Of a stretch of DNA of 64,000 nt, positions 1 through 9,101 are shown in pieces. This DNA is from Pseudoalteromonas luteoviolacea (GTDB lineage: Bacteria; Pseudomonadota; Gammaproteobacteria; Enterobacterales; Alteromonadaceae). The DNA lies in NCBI RefSeq assembly GCF_018100925.1, contig NZ_JAGJEH010000001.1:124001-188000 (forward strand), in the 5' to 3' direction. Positions within the stretch are counted from its first letter, which is position 1; each line of letters begins with the position of its first letter. A program made the translations under genes and the position numbers. The notes beneath the pieces are model-generated. The model had not been told where the DNA came from and ran no database searches. It saw only the letters and a program-made list of their open reading frames with translations.

Positions 1-573
1 AGCCAGTCCAATACACTATTTATAATCAGTACCTTTTCTAAAACCCCTCACTCGGTAGTAAAGGAAAACCAGTCTTTAAAAAATATTTATTGGTCAGATG
101 ACAGTAAAACACTCTTTTTCGAAACATCAGAATCAAACCACCCACAGCAATGGCGTCATGATATCGCCAACGCCAGCAATGCACTATTGCCTGAAAATGC
201 TCAGCAGTATGTACCGCTTGTAAAGAAGAATATTAGCTTTCAATCATATATTGAGGATGTTAAGGCGTATTTATTTGAAGCGTTGGAAGGGGAAATTCCG
301 CTACAGCAGCTCTCTCATTCGTTGCAGCTATATCGCCCCGCAGTTCATGAAAATGGAATTTATTATGTTATTCGGCAAGGTCACCAGCTGTCATTGTTCA
401 ATTTTAACAGCCAATTGCAAAAGAATGAGTTTATCGCAGATATAGGATTGCACCTGTATGACGTAAATGCTGACTTAGGCCTAAGTACGACGGCAAGTGG
501 TACGCAGATCATTCTAAACCGTGTCGAAAACCTTGAAATGGATATTGTCCTGCACGAGTTTATCTTAGAGTAA
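1..573 (+). CDS. C-terminal part of a winged-helix/beta-propeller transcriptional regulator (partial)
   Basis: Frame 1 is open from the first base to the TAA at 571-573, so the gene starts upstream of the window. About 190 residues are visible. They alternate short hydrophobic strands with polar turns, as in the last blades of a TolB/WD40-like beta-propeller. The end of the protein (an asparagine- and glutamate-rich strand followed by DIVL and a short tail) resembles the end of CadC/ToxR-like regulators with periplasmic propellers, such as the complete one at 43778-45838. The DNA-binding part is not in the window, so the assignment is by resemblance of the C-terminus only. Confidence 0.5.
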   Translation, partial: SQSNTLFIISTFSKTPHSVVKENQSLKNIYWSDDSKTLFFETSESNHPQQWRHDIANASNALLPENAQQYVPLVKKNISFQSYIEDVKAYLFEALEGEIPLQQLSHSLQLYRPAVHENGIYYVIRQGHQLSLFNFNSQLQKNEFIADIGLHLYDVNADLGLSTTASGTQIILNRVENLEMDIVLHEFILE

Positions 574-658
574 AGTTTGCTTTAATGTTTTATTTGTTGC
601 AATTAGGTAGATAAAAGTGCAGTGTGTAGTGGTGGTTTCAACTAAAGGCGGTATGTTT

Positions 659-1243
659 ATGAAGGGATTGAAGCGCATTTGCACTATATTGACGACCATT
701 TTTATTAGTGGTTGTGCCTCTCAAAATATTGATGATGTTTATGTAGAAAATGTAAAACCGAGCAATGGTGTTGTATGGGGCACTATGTCCTACAGTGGCG
801 TGTATGCGGATTATCAACTTCATTTTCAAAATATGGATACTGAAGAGTCGATCTTTATTTCCTTGAACTCTAATGTCAATGAAGATGGTGTGTTTGCAAT
901 AAGCCTCCCTGAGGGAGTGTACAGAATCGTCGGGTGGCAAGTGAGTTCACCATTTCTTTCGATTTATAAAAAAGGTGAAGCACATCAAAGTTTTGTGAGT
1001 TCACACCAAAAGCTCACCTATATTGGAAGAGTTCACTTTGAGCAAAAAGCTCCAAAAGCGGGCGAGAGTCCAGTGATCACCGCAACATTGGCTGAGCATT
1101 TTTCGATTGATGCATCTCTACTTTCGAATTCATATAACTACCTCGATCAACAGAGTCGTGTGTTTAAGGCGCATATGCAATACGGAGAGATTTGCGCTGG
1201 CTGCATAGAAAGGAGCATTGTCACAGCCGCTCAGTCTCGCTAA
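659..1243 (+). CDS. Small putative lipoprotein
   Basis: 194 residues from the ATG at 659. The N-terminus is a lipoprotein signal: basic MKGLKR, a hydrophobic stretch and the lipobox ISGC with the lipidated Cys at residue 19. The mature part contains a beta-rich stretch around residues 40-90 (VWGTM... FAISLPEGVYRIVGW) that looks like a small beta-sandwich of the carboxypeptidase-regulatory type. Near the C-terminus is a CxxC pair (CAGC). A purine-rich AAAGG lies 10 bases before 659 and 4 bases before an in-frame ATG at 653; a GTG at 617 would break the signal peptide. I do not recognise the family. It is probably envelope-anchored with unknown function. Confidence 0.75.
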   Translation: MKGLKRICTILTTIFISGCASQNIDDVYVENVKPSNGVVWGTMSYSGVYADYQLHFQNMDTEESIFISLNSNVNEDGVFAISLPEGVYRIVGWQVSSPFLSIYKKGEAHQSFVSSHQKLTYIGRVHFEQKAPKAGESPVITATLAEHFSIDASLLSNSYNYLDQQSRVFKAHMQYGEICAGCIERSIVTAAQSR

Positions 1244-1439
1244 AAAATGATACTTTAAAAGTGGGCTTACATATTGTAGAGCCCTGAAGTGAAAGTTGAG
1301 TAGTTGATCTGCGTTGGCGAAATCACGGGTGAATTTAGATAACAAATAACGTCAGCACTGCTGTGAGCCATATCTGCTGGGGGTATCACTTAATCGTCAT
1401 GACCTGAGCTTTAAAGAAGGGGACTTTCTAATTTTCAAT

Positions 1440-2789
1440 TTACTTTACTGTGTTGAGAAACTCTTCAATTAAAGTGGTGTTCCATTGTCGTTTTTGGGCT
1501 TGTCGCTGGGCGTTTTTCGCTAATTTTAGCGCTTCATTTCTGTCTTTGGGCTTAGTGAGTTTGGCTTTTAATAAAAGCAACTCGGGGTCATCTTTATCTA
1601 GTTCGAGCCCTTTATTCAGCCAAAATACAATGTCTTTATCACCCATCGCGTGATTAAATAAATGCAGGCTAAGGGCTTTAGCGGCGCGTTTGTCTCCCTC
1701 AACGGATTTGATGAACCACTTAGAGGCCTCACTCGGAGCGTAAATTTGGCTGTTTTTGTCACTATATAGCGTTGCGAGTTTGTATTGTGCAGGAGCGAAT
1801 TTATTCGCACTTCTTTTTAGCCAATTTAATGCCACACTAAATTGACTTTTATCCGTGCTGGTCAACAACTCTATTGCAAGCTTGTATTGGGCTATCGGTA
1901 GATCGTTTTTGGCCGCAGCAAGTAACATAGTCAAATAGGCGCTGTCATCTCGCCAATGATACTTAAGTAGCTGACTTGCATTGTATTTGTCAGAACTTAA
2001 CCAGTTTGCGATATAGTATTGAACTTGTGCATTACCTTGTTCAGCTGCATCAATATGACGCTTTATTTCAACCTGATAATCTTGCTGTTGAAATGCGAGT
2101 GTTCGCTTATACTCTTTTCCTTTAAAGGTGGTGAAATGATAGATCAAAGAATGATTTCTTTTTGCCTGACCGGACTTATAGCGCCAGACGCTTACCGCAT
2201 TAATTAAGGCCGAAGAAAAGATATTCTTAGGGTAGTCATCAATTACAACGAGGTTTTTGACCACACCAGATGTATCTATATCGAACTCTAACCAAACCCA
2301 ACCTTCAAGGCCTTGTCTTGCCGCCTGCTCTGGATATTCAGGGAGCTTTTCATAAACTCGCGACAATGCATTATTGGGTGCAATCGTGTGGTCTAAATTG
2401 GGGTAATAATTTTGGCTCACATACTGATAGCCAAAGCGTTCCTTTTTGTCGTTTAGTACTTGTGCTAAAACTTGTTGATTAGCATATTGAGAAGAAATTA
2501 ACTGGGCTGTTTTAAGAGATTCAGAGATCCCGTACTCAGCCGCGAGTGAAAACCACGCATGGGCAGATGAAAGGTTTTTTTCAGTTCCTTGGCCATGTAA
2601 TGACATTACGGCCAAATTATAAATGGCATCGCCATTACCCAGCTGGGCCAGTTGATAAAACTCGTTATAGGCTTTGACGTATTTTTGCTGTTGGTAATAC
2701 TGCGTGGCAGTATATAAATCAGCTTGGCTTGTTGGCGACAACAAGACCAAAATCAATACCAAGAGTTTAATAGGCCTAAAATGGTTCAT
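1440..2789 (-). CDS. Secreted Sel1-repeat protein with an internal TonB C-terminal domain
   Basis: 449 residues with a Sec signal peptide (about residues 1-23, ending TSQA-DLY). Residues about 30-100 contain a Sel1/TPR-like repeat (GNGDAIYNLAVMSLHGQG). A TonB_C-type domain follows at about 145-215, with the conserved run YPEQAARQGLEGWVWLEFDI and a later ALINAVSVWRYKSG. More Sel1-like helical repeats run to the end. TonB_C domains normally contact TonB boxes of outer-membrane receptors. Here the domain is embedded between solenoid repeats and there is no N-terminal TonB anchor with a proline-rich spacer. The gene lies 310 bp downstream of, and co-oriented with, a TonB-dependent receptor, so a role in envelope transport is plausible but unproven. 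Confidence 0.85.
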   Translation of the reverse strand: MNHFRPIKLLVLILVLLSPTSQADLYTATQYYQQQKYVKAYNEFYQLAQLGNGDAIYNLAVMSLHGQGTEKNLSSAHAWFSLAAEYGISESLKTAQLISSQYANQQVLAQVLNDKKERFGYQYVSQNYYPNLDHTIAPNNALSRVYEKLPEYPEQAARQGLEGWVWLEFDIDTSGVVKNLVVIDDYPKNIFSSALINAVSVWRYKSGQAKRNHSLIYHFTTFKGKEYKRTLAFQQQDYQVEIKRHIDAAEQGNAQVQYYIANWLSSDKYNASQLLKYHWRDDSAYLTMLLAAAKNDLPIAQYKLAIELLTSTDKSQFSVALNWLKRSANKFAPAQYKLATLYSDKNSQIYAPSEASKWFIKSVEGDKRAAKALSLHLFNHAMGDKDIVFWLNKGLELDKDDPELLLLKAKLTKPKDRNEALKLAKNAQRQAQKRQWNTTLIEEFLNTVK

Positions 2790-2932
2790 GCTGACTAAAA
2801 TGGCACCCTTTGCTAACTACCCAACTTGCGTTAGGTGTAATTTTACTTATTCACTATGCTAATTTATGTACCTAAATGACCGATTCTACAGCTTTTAAAA
2901 ACAATTACCATATTCTCAAAGTATAAGGTGTT

Positions 2933-2973
2933 TAAAAAGAAAAGCTGAAGGTCTACAAGCGTAGACTTCAGCT
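2933..2973 (-). terminator. Probable terminator downstream of the TonB-dependent receptor gene
   Basis: A 13-14 bp stem (2943-2956 with 2961-2973, one bulged G) with a 4-base AAGC loop. On the minus strand it is followed by a T-rich tail (2933-2942). It lies 127 bases past the receptor stop codon. Confidence 0.65.
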
Positions 2974-3045
2974 CAAAATCTCCTGGGCAGGGAGTGGCCT
3001 TCCATCGCCTAATGCCGCTGTGTTAGCAGCGAACTTATAAATAGC

Positions 3046-3086
3046 CTCCCGGTGTTTAAAAGCTGTAATAGCTTTTTCACAGGGAG
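3046..3086 (-). terminator. Hairpin just after the TonB-dependent receptor stop codon
   Basis: An outer stem at 3046-3054 pairs with 3078-3086 (one mismatch) and an inner AAAGCT/AGCTTT stem sits at 3058-3075. It begins 13 bases after the stop codon of the receptor gene. The T-run is poor, so it may stabilise the mRNA or act together with the hairpin at 2943-2973. Confidence 0.45.
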
Positions 3087-3099
3087 ACTTTTCTAAGGG

Positions 3100-5667
3100 T
3101 TAGAAGTTAAAGCGAACACCAGCAACGAATCGTCTGCCATCGGCGTAGACACCTGTAAGGGCTTGCTCAACCCCTTCTTCTTGGTAGCTAAATGTATGCT
3201 CATCTGTGAGGTTTATTGCCTCCAGTACAACTGCTAGGTTTTCATTGATGTTGTAGGTAATATTTGCGTCTACTTGTCCATAGGCATCAATATAGCCAGG
3301 CCAGTCGTTACCAGAGTCATAACCAGAGCGATGATTGTAAGAGATTCGACCGCTTAGGCTTTCGTTTTCGTAGTATGCGCTTAAATTGATGGTGTGCTCA
3401 GAGTTACCAGGGATAGTAACGTCATTGCCATCTTTGTCTTTCGCTTCACCGTCCACGTAAGTGTAATTGGCTGAAACACCAAAGCCTTCTAGTAATTCTT
3501 GTTGGTAACCGAATTCAAGACCTTGGATCCGACCCGCGCGACCATTTGACGGACGACTAATTCGGATCAAGGTGTTTTCATGAGTCTCAAAAGCGGGCGT
3601 ACTATCAAGGAACGATTGAATATCTTTGTAAAAGAATACAGCTGAGAAGATACCTGCCTCATTGAAATACCATTCAATACCTGTATCAAACTGGGTTGCA
3701 CGGAATGGGTCGATATCTGGATTACCACCGGTACCCGTTTGAGTCTCTACGTTGTATGAAGTTGAAGCGGTCATACTTGCGTAGTCAGGTCGAGACATCA
3801 CTCTTGCCGCGCTGAATCGCATTAATAGGTCATCATTTAAATCGATCGCTAAGTTGATGCTAGGTAAAACGTCAAAATAATCTTTATCTTGGGTTGTCCA
3901 CAGCTCTGCACCAGATGCACCTGCAAATGCTGATGACTCTTGTTTGGTGTGTACAAGTCTTACACCTAAGTTACCACGCATACCATCGGCATCTATCGTT
4001 GTTTTAACATAACCTGCCAAAATCTTTTCTTTGATGTCGAATGTACTGGCCTTTAACACTTCATACGGCCAGTTTAATGCATCACCATCTTGGCGTACCT
4101 TGTCCGAGTTTGTAATAGCGTATGCACGCAAAGTACCTGATGAGCCTAACCCAGAAAGGTAATCACTCGGCATACTAAGAGAGTAATCTGCTAGACTCCA
4201 ATTCAAATCAGTGCGGTTTTGAGTAGTGTGCTTGGTATTAAAGCGACTGTGGTCACGATATTTTACGCCCATTTTGATTTCGCTGAAAACGGCAACATCG
4301 ATGGGGCGTTTAAAGTCAGCTTGGAAGTAGCTTTCATCGTCTTTTGCGTCGTTACTGTCGTATCGCAAAAAGCCAAGGTTCCATTTAGAACCATCTTTTG
4401 GATCTGCGCCGTAAGATGTTTTAACGTCTTCAACTTGTGATGTGTCATATGAATGCACATAATTTCCTACCCAGCCGACCGAGCGATCCGCCTGCGAACC
4501 ACCTGTACCTTCAGTGTAACCAAGCTGGTATGTAGAGTGCCAAAGTTCGCCTTCATGCTCGACTTTTAAGTCATAGGCTTTTGTTTTTAGTTGAGAGTTT
4601 CTGACCTTTGTTTCATTTAGAATATTGGTGCCATCAGGAGAGAGCCCCATAGTACCACCAACAACCATTCTACCGACTTTGTCATGATCAATTATAGTGA
4701 TATCAGTATACTGAGAGCCGCCACGTTCAGGTAACCAAAGGAAGTTTTGGTTCTCGTTGTCGGCATCAAGCGTAGAATCTAACAAGTTGAATGAGATATC
4801 GGTCGCATCGCTTGGACGATACTGCAGTGTCAATGTGACGCCAGTTCTGACTCGCTCTTGCGAAAACATTGCTGAACCACCACCACCGGGACTATACACA
4901 TCTTCGTGAACAGTTCCGTCTGCCATCGTAATGGTTCTATCAGCCCAACTCCATGCCTCAATGCCATCTCGACGCAGGTTTCTTTCTTGTCGAATTACAG
5001 AAACAAGTGCGCCAAAAGTTTCATCATCATTTTTAAAGTTGTACATGATTGATGCTTGAGGATCAGTTTCACCTGATACTTCACTATATTGTGCGAGTAA
5101 TGAGCCAGCAACTTTGTTCGCGTCTAAGTCCAGTGGTTTTCTTGTTTTAACAACGATGGTTCCGCCGATTGAACCTTCGTCTATATCAGCTTCGGGTGAT
5201 TTATAGACTTCAAGGCCAGCAACAATTTCGGAAGGTAGCATGGTATAGTTGAAACCACGGCTGGCTGCTGAGTTTGTCCACCAGTCAGCTGAACCGACAG
5301 CTTGACCGTTGAGCAATGTACGGTTTTGGCTTTCGCTGGTGCCGCGAATACTGACGCGTTCACCCTCACCGAAGTTACGGGTTAAAGACACACCTGTGAT
5401 TCGTTGCAATGACTCGGCAACATTTTGGTCTGGAAATTTACCTATGTCTTCAGCTGTAACAGCGTCAACGATTGCATCTGCATAACGTTTTGTATTAAGT
5501 GACTTAACAACGCTACCACGGATGCCACGTACTTGAATCACTTCCACTTCTTTTTGGTTTGAAACAGCGCTGTCATTTTCAGCAAATGCAAACGGTGAAA
5601 TATATAAAGTTGACCCCATCAATGCTGAGCTTATTGCCAGCGACAACTTATTCTTATTGTTAAACAT
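3100..5667 (-). CDS. TonB-dependent outer-membrane receptor (Xanthomonas/Caulobacter-type)
   Basis: 855 residues from the ATG at 5667, which has an AAGGGGA ribosome-binding site about 9 bases upstream; an in-frame start further out at 5742 would precede the signal peptide. The signal peptide is about residues 1-29 (ends FAFA). Next come a TonB-box-like VEVIQVRG, a plug domain (AEDIGKFPDQNVAESLQRI, VSIRGT, LLNGQ, IDEGSIGGTI) and a beta-barrel ending in the typical aromatic terminus AGVRFNF. The plug motifs are those of the family named TonB-Xanth-Caul, many members of which import oligosaccharides or other carbon sources. No substrate enzyme sits beside it, so the ligand cannot be named. Confidence 0.93.
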   Translation of the reverse strand: MFNNKNKLSLAISSALMGSTLYISPFAFAENDSAVSNQKEVEVIQVRGIRGSVVKSLNTKRYADAIVDAVTAEDIGKFPDQNVAESLQRITGVSLTRNFGEGERVSIRGTSESQNRTLLNGQAVGSADWWTNSAASRGFNYTMLPSEIVAGLEVYKSPEADIDEGSIGGTIVVKTRKPLDLDANKVAGSLLAQYSEVSGETDPQASIMYNFKNDDETFGALVSVIRQERNLRRDGIEAWSWADRTITMADGTVHEDVYSPGGGGSAMFSQERVRTGVTLTLQYRPSDATDISFNLLDSTLDADNENQNFLWLPERGGSQYTDITIIDHDKVGRMVVGGTMGLSPDGTNILNETKVRNSQLKTKAYDLKVEHEGELWHSTYQLGYTEGTGGSQADRSVGWVGNYVHSYDTSQVEDVKTSYGADPKDGSKWNLGFLRYDSNDAKDDESYFQADFKRPIDVAVFSEIKMGVKYRDHSRFNTKHTTQNRTDLNWSLADYSLSMPSDYLSGLGSSGTLRAYAITNSDKVRQDGDALNWPYEVLKASTFDIKEKILAGYVKTTIDADGMRGNLGVRLVHTKQESSAFAGASGAELWTTQDKDYFDVLPSINLAIDLNDDLLMRFSAARVMSRPDYASMTASTSYNVETQTGTGGNPDIDPFRATQFDTGIEWYFNEAGIFSAVFFYKDIQSFLDSTPAFETHENTLIRISRPSNGRAGRIQGLEFGYQQELLEGFGVSANYTYVDGEAKDKDGNDVTIPGNSEHTINLSAYYENESLSGRISYNHRSGYDSGNDWPGYIDAYGQVDANITYNINENLAVVLEAINLTDEHTFSYQEEGVEQALTGVYADGRRFVAGVRFNF

Positions 5668-5742
5668 GATACCAATCCCCTTGGATGAAATTTGAACGTA
5701 ATCACTCGAATGTAATCTTGTGCAATTAAGATTTAACAACAA

Positions 5743-6134
5743 GAGCAGTTGTTAAATCTTGAATGAAAATTAATAGTTGTGAAATGTTTCTTCTTATCAA
5801 TTTTTAAACTTTAAACTATTGATTTTTATTGTTATAAAAAGTAACTGGTTGTATTTTGAGCTTTATAAATAAATTTACCTATTTATTTGGTAATGAAATT
5901 ATATTTACATTCATAACTAATGATATTTAGAATTTGATAAATACAGTGGTTAAAGTACAAAAAACCAACGGCGTATACCCAGATACTGCGTCTTGGTTTT
6001 GGTAACTTTGAAATAGATAATTTAAATGGGGCAAGGTTCGCCATAATGTGAAGTTGGTGTAGAACGAGGAGCCAGTGTAAAGTCGTTTTAGAGATAGCCT
6101 GAAGTCAGCGCCACAGAGGCCGGTAGAGTATCTA
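5743..6134. other. Gene-free AT-rich region upstream of the receptor gene
   Basis: The first 190 bases are very AT-rich and should hold the promoter of the receptor gene transcribed leftwards. The rest has only an implausible minus-strand open frame (5927-6187) without a ribosome-binding site or recognisable motif. No operator could be identified with confidence. Confidence 0.4.
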
Positions 6135-6420
6135 AGCTGGTGGTGATAGTTTGCCTTCAAGGGGGGCCATGCAACCGTATGGCTCACTCAATCATGTTGT
6201 TATTTACTCGCTTTTTTAGGTGGAAGGGTAACGTTGGCCAATATCAGGTTGTAACGAGAGACATAAATATTCAGATTACCTAGGCTGGTTGCGGTTTGCC
6301 ATTCAGGAGAGCCATACAACCGTATGGCTCAATTAATTACGTTATTATTTACAAGCTCTTTTTAGGCGGAAGGGTTACGTTAGCGAATATCAGGCCTGCC
6401 ACAAGAGACATAAATATTAA
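6135..6420. repeat. Imperfect direct duplication (period about 148 bp) of the exporter gene 3' end and its terminator
   Basis: Bases about 6135-6275 repeat about 6283-6420 with roughly 80 percent identity by eye. The right-hand copy is the functional end of the gene at 6349-7635 plus its downstream hairpin (GAGCCATAC-AACC-GTATGGCTC, about 6310-6331). The left-hand copy carries a diverged version of the same hairpin (about 6166-6187) and of the last codons. The duplication therefore copied a gene end together with its terminator. Confidence 0.75.
6200..6275 (-). pseudogene. Decayed duplicate of the C-terminal codons of the ThrE-like exporter
   Basis: Read on the minus strand, this fragment gives LILANVTLPPKKASK and a stop, against LIFANVTLPPKKSL and a stop in the intact gene at 6349-7635. 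A one-base shift separates it from the preceding codons (MSLV-like). It has no start and cannot be expressed as a protein; it is the coding part of the duplication at 6135-6420. Confidence 0.7.
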
Positions 6421-7635
6421 GAAGGTTTGTTGTCCGATATGATCTGCCATTACAAAGCTCTGTCCTTCAATCAGTGAATTAAGCCCAATATATGTTTTAG
6501 AGCCTGGAACGAGCACAATTAGCCCTTTCATCGTCACAATTGATGCTGGTGCATTTTCAACTCGGTTGAATATGTTACTGAAAATACCAACTGCAAAAGC
6601 CCCCGCAAATGTTCCAAGCGCATAATCAAAATAAATGGCTGCGCTAACTGAGACTGCATAGGCAATAAAGCCGGATGTAATACACCAAGGAATGTGTTTT
6701 AACTTAGTTTTAAAGATGACAACTAAGCTCATACAAAGTAAAAATACTGCGAGCCATGCAGTCCATTTAGGCAACGCTTCAGGCTGCACAAAGTCGACTT
6801 GACCAAAGACATAGAATCCGATGCTAATGCCTAAAAATGCGCCAAAATATAACTTAAATAACAGCATAAAGGCATCCATTACGCGCGCAGTGCCCGAAAC
6901 TAAATGCCTCGCAGAGAGTTCAGCGAAACCCAGAGCGAGTGCCAGACCTGGAATAAATACTATGATGGCCGAAAGTACAACCAAACGGATGTTCAACTGA
7001 GGGTCAAAGTAAGCTGAAACCGCACAAGCCACAAAAGCTGCCGCGATAGCGACCATGGGTTCTAGCATGTGGGTAACGCGTTTAGAGTGTTCAGACCAAA
7101 GAATAAAGAGATAAACCAAGATTGAAATAATGCCTGACCAAATGACATCACTCCAGCTTGTTCCCATAAGCATGGCAAATGCGCCACCAGAAATCGCAAA
7201 GGCCACAGCCATCTGCCAGCGTGAATAGGGGGATTCCGCATTTTGGATTTGATCTAAGCTTTCATCAGCTTGGGTTACACTTAGCTCACCAGCAAGCATC
7301 TTGTTCACGACGTCATCTGTGTTGGCCAAAGACCCCAAATCATGATCGCCGGGTTCAACACGCGCTACGTGGGTGTACTCTTCCTCATGCCCATCGGTCC
7401 ATATAACAAAAGTGACTGATGTCGGTGACATAACAAAAGATGATTTTAAACCAAGGTGTGTGGCCACTTCCATTAAATGTGCTTCTAATCGAAAGGCAGG
7501 AGTTCCATACTGATGAAGCATTTTGCCAAGTTTAACGATAAACTTGCGCTTTTGGGTAAACGTAGCTGAATTCAACTGTGCAATACCTAATAGTTGCGTG
7601 GTTAAGGGCGAGCCCAGATATTTAAGTGCGACCAC
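6349..7635 (-). CDS. ThrE/YjjP-YjjB-type threonine/serine exporter family protein
   Basis: 428 residues. The N-terminal half (about residues 28-250) has the ThrE_1 signature: KLGKMLHQYGTPAFRLE, then a cytoplasmic domain with a conserved hydrophilic stretch, then five or so membrane helices. The C-terminal half (about 280-420) is the ThrE_2 part, with further hydrophobic helices. Fusion of both halves in one chain is as in Corynebacterium ThrE, whereas E. coli splits them into YjjP and YjjB. The likely role is proton-driven export of small amino or carboxylic acids. The start is the GTG at 7635; no strong ribosome-binding site was seen. Directly downstream lies a hairpin (about 6310-6331) and a decayed copy of the gene end. 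Confidence 0.85.
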   Translation of the reverse strand: MVALKYLGSPLTTQLLGIAQLNSATFTQKRKFIVKLGKMLHQYGTPAFRLEAHLMEVATHLGLKSSFVMSPTSVTFVIWTDGHEEEYTHVARVEPGDHDLGSLANTDDVVNKMLAGELSVTQADESLDQIQNAESPYSRWQMAVAFAISGGAFAMLMGTSWSDVIWSGIISILVYLFILWSEHSKRVTHMLEPMVAIAAAFVACAVSAYFDPQLNIRLVVLSAIIVFIPGLALALGFAELSARHLVSGTARVMDAFMLLFKLYFGAFLGISIGFYVFGQVDFVQPEALPKWTAWLAVFLLCMSLVVIFKTKLKHIPWCITSGFIAYAVSVSAAIYFDYALGTFAGAFAVGIFSNIFNRVENAPASIVTMKGLIVLVPGSKTYIGLNSLIEGQSFVMADHIGQQTFLIFMSLVAGLIFANVTLPPKKSL

Positions 7636-7758
7636 TTAAATCCCAAATAACAAAAACAAAGTACCTTATGGTATCGCAAAATTATGTTGCAAATTTGAAG
7701 CGCTTTTGGCTGACTGATTCGTTCGAAAAAAGGCAAAAAAGCATGCTACAACATGGTT

Positions 7759-7841
7759 CGCGGTGTAATTAGTTCAGGGTAAAAACAGAGACTTCGAATC
7801 GTTGTTTATTTCTACAAAACTAATAATAAGTTACGCCGCGC
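7759..7841. other. Long-range inverted repeat between the glycosyltransferase and exporter genes
   Basis: CGCGGTGTAA at about 7759-7768 can pair with TTACGCCGCG at about 7832-7841 (one mismatch), and TTAGTT inside it with AACTAA further in, enclosing about 50 bases. It lies in the 230-bp gap between two minus-strand genes. It could be a leader structure or an operator arrangement. It is not a classical terminator because no T-run follows on either strand. Confidence 0.3.
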
Positions 7842-7865
7842 ATTCTAACCAGTTTTGTCGGATTT

Positions 7866-9101
7866 TCAACGCATTTTGTTTGCATTTTTTTCTTCAATCC
7901 ATTGGGACATATATTGGGTACTACGAAGTGTATGGTGTTTAAGCATCTGCCCATAAAAGTTTTGCGTACGATGCTGACTCAAATTACTCTGAATAGCAGA
8001 TATTTTGTTTTCGAGCCGGCTACACAAAGCATTTTTATCATACCTAGCAGACAAAATATTCAGGCCGTTTAATTGTGCCTGTTTAAAGTAAGACTCATTG
8101 CTATAGAGCGCGACCGCTTCATCGATAAACTCTTCTTCATTTTCCGCAATTGCACCATGCCACGGTAAAGAGCCGTGCATACCTTCAGCCCCTATAGGAG
8201 TTGTCACACATGGTGTCTGGGTCAACATCGCTTCTAAAAACTTTCCTTTGATGCCCGCTCCGAATCTAAGCGGTGATAAACAAACACGACTATTTTTCAT
8301 CACATCAATTGCATCGTCAGCCCAGCCTTTTATAAGGAAGCCTGTTTTTGGGTTGTGAAGAGCCGTGGCTTTTTTGGGCGGGTATGAGCCATAAATGTGC
8401 AGCTCAGCATCCGGAAGTCGCTTTTTGATTGCTGGCCACAACTTTTGTAAATAAAGTACTGAGTCCCAGTTTGGCGCGTGACGAAAATTACCTATGGTCA
8501 TAAAGTGCTTTCGTTCATGAAAGCTTGGAAGCTGTGACGGAGTTTGCGTTAAGTCAACTAAAAAAGGTAAATGCAATAACAGCTCAGGACTGACATTAAA
8601 TGTACTTGTCAGTAACTCCAGCTCGTAATCAGAAATGATCAAAGATAAATCACATCGTAATATTGCCGCTATTTCTCGTTTGGCAAGTTCGCTATCTAAC
8701 AGTTGATCGCGATGAAAATCGATGCCAGCTTTGACTGCGCTGTGGCGAGCACCTCTTAAGCATTGTAGGTCTTCTGTATCTAAAATCTTTAGTGCATTGG
8801 GAGCAAATTTATCTACCCGCCAGCCAAACTGTTCTTCCATCATAAAGCGATCAAACATGACAATATCAGGCGACATCGCTTCGATATAGTGATCAAAAGA
8901 GCTACAGTTGAGTGCTATTGGTTTGCTTGTAATACCATAACTTGATAAGTCGACCATATGGTCTGTTTGTTGCGCCGGGCTTGCAAATTCTACTTGCCAG
9001 CCATGTGCTTTAAAAAACTGCAATAAAGACAGCATGTGCACGCCAGCTGCCGATGAATTAGGCTCTGGCCATACATAGCCGATAACTAAAACTTTGGTCA
9101 T
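7866..9101 (-). CDS. Glycosyltransferase, GT4-like (GT-B fold)
   Basis: 411 residues. The N-terminus has the glycine/proline-rich first strand of GT-B enzymes (VLVIGYVWPEPNSSAAGVHM). The C-terminal half has GNFRHAPNWDSVLYL, the acceptor/donor helix region LPDAELHIYGSYPP, and the nucleotide-sugar binding stretch SPLRFGAGIKGKFLEAMLTQTPCVTT..GAEGM typical of family GT4. The substrate is unknown; no polysaccharide genes adjoin it. Its ATG follows immediately on the TAA of the upstream lacI-type gene (9102-9104), so the two are almost certainly co-transcribed and translationally coupled. Confidence 0.88.
   Translation of the reverse strand: MTKVLVIGYVWPEPNSSAAGVHMLSLLQFFKAHGWQVEFASPAQQTDHMVDLSSYGITSKPIALNCSSFDHYIEAMSPDIVMFDRFMMEEQFGWRVDKFAPNALKILDTEDLQCLRGARHSAVKAGIDFHRDQLLDSELAKREIAAILRCDLSLIISDYELELLTSTFNVSPELLLHLPFLVDLTQTPSQLPSFHERKHFMTIGNFRHAPNWDSVLYLQKLWPAIKKRLPDAELHIYGSYPPKKATALHNPKTGFLIKGWADDAIDVMKNSRVCLSPLRFGAGIKGKFLEAMLTQTPCVTTPIGAEGMHGSLPWHGAIAENEEEFIDEAVALYSNESYFKQAQLNGLNILSARYDKNALCSRLENKISAIQSNLSQHRTQNFYGQMLKHHTLRSTQYMSQWIEEKNANKMR

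Noticed and set aside
5927..6187. 86-codon minus-strand frame
   Set aside because: No ribosome-binding site, no domain, and it overlaps the duplicated terminator of the exporter gene.
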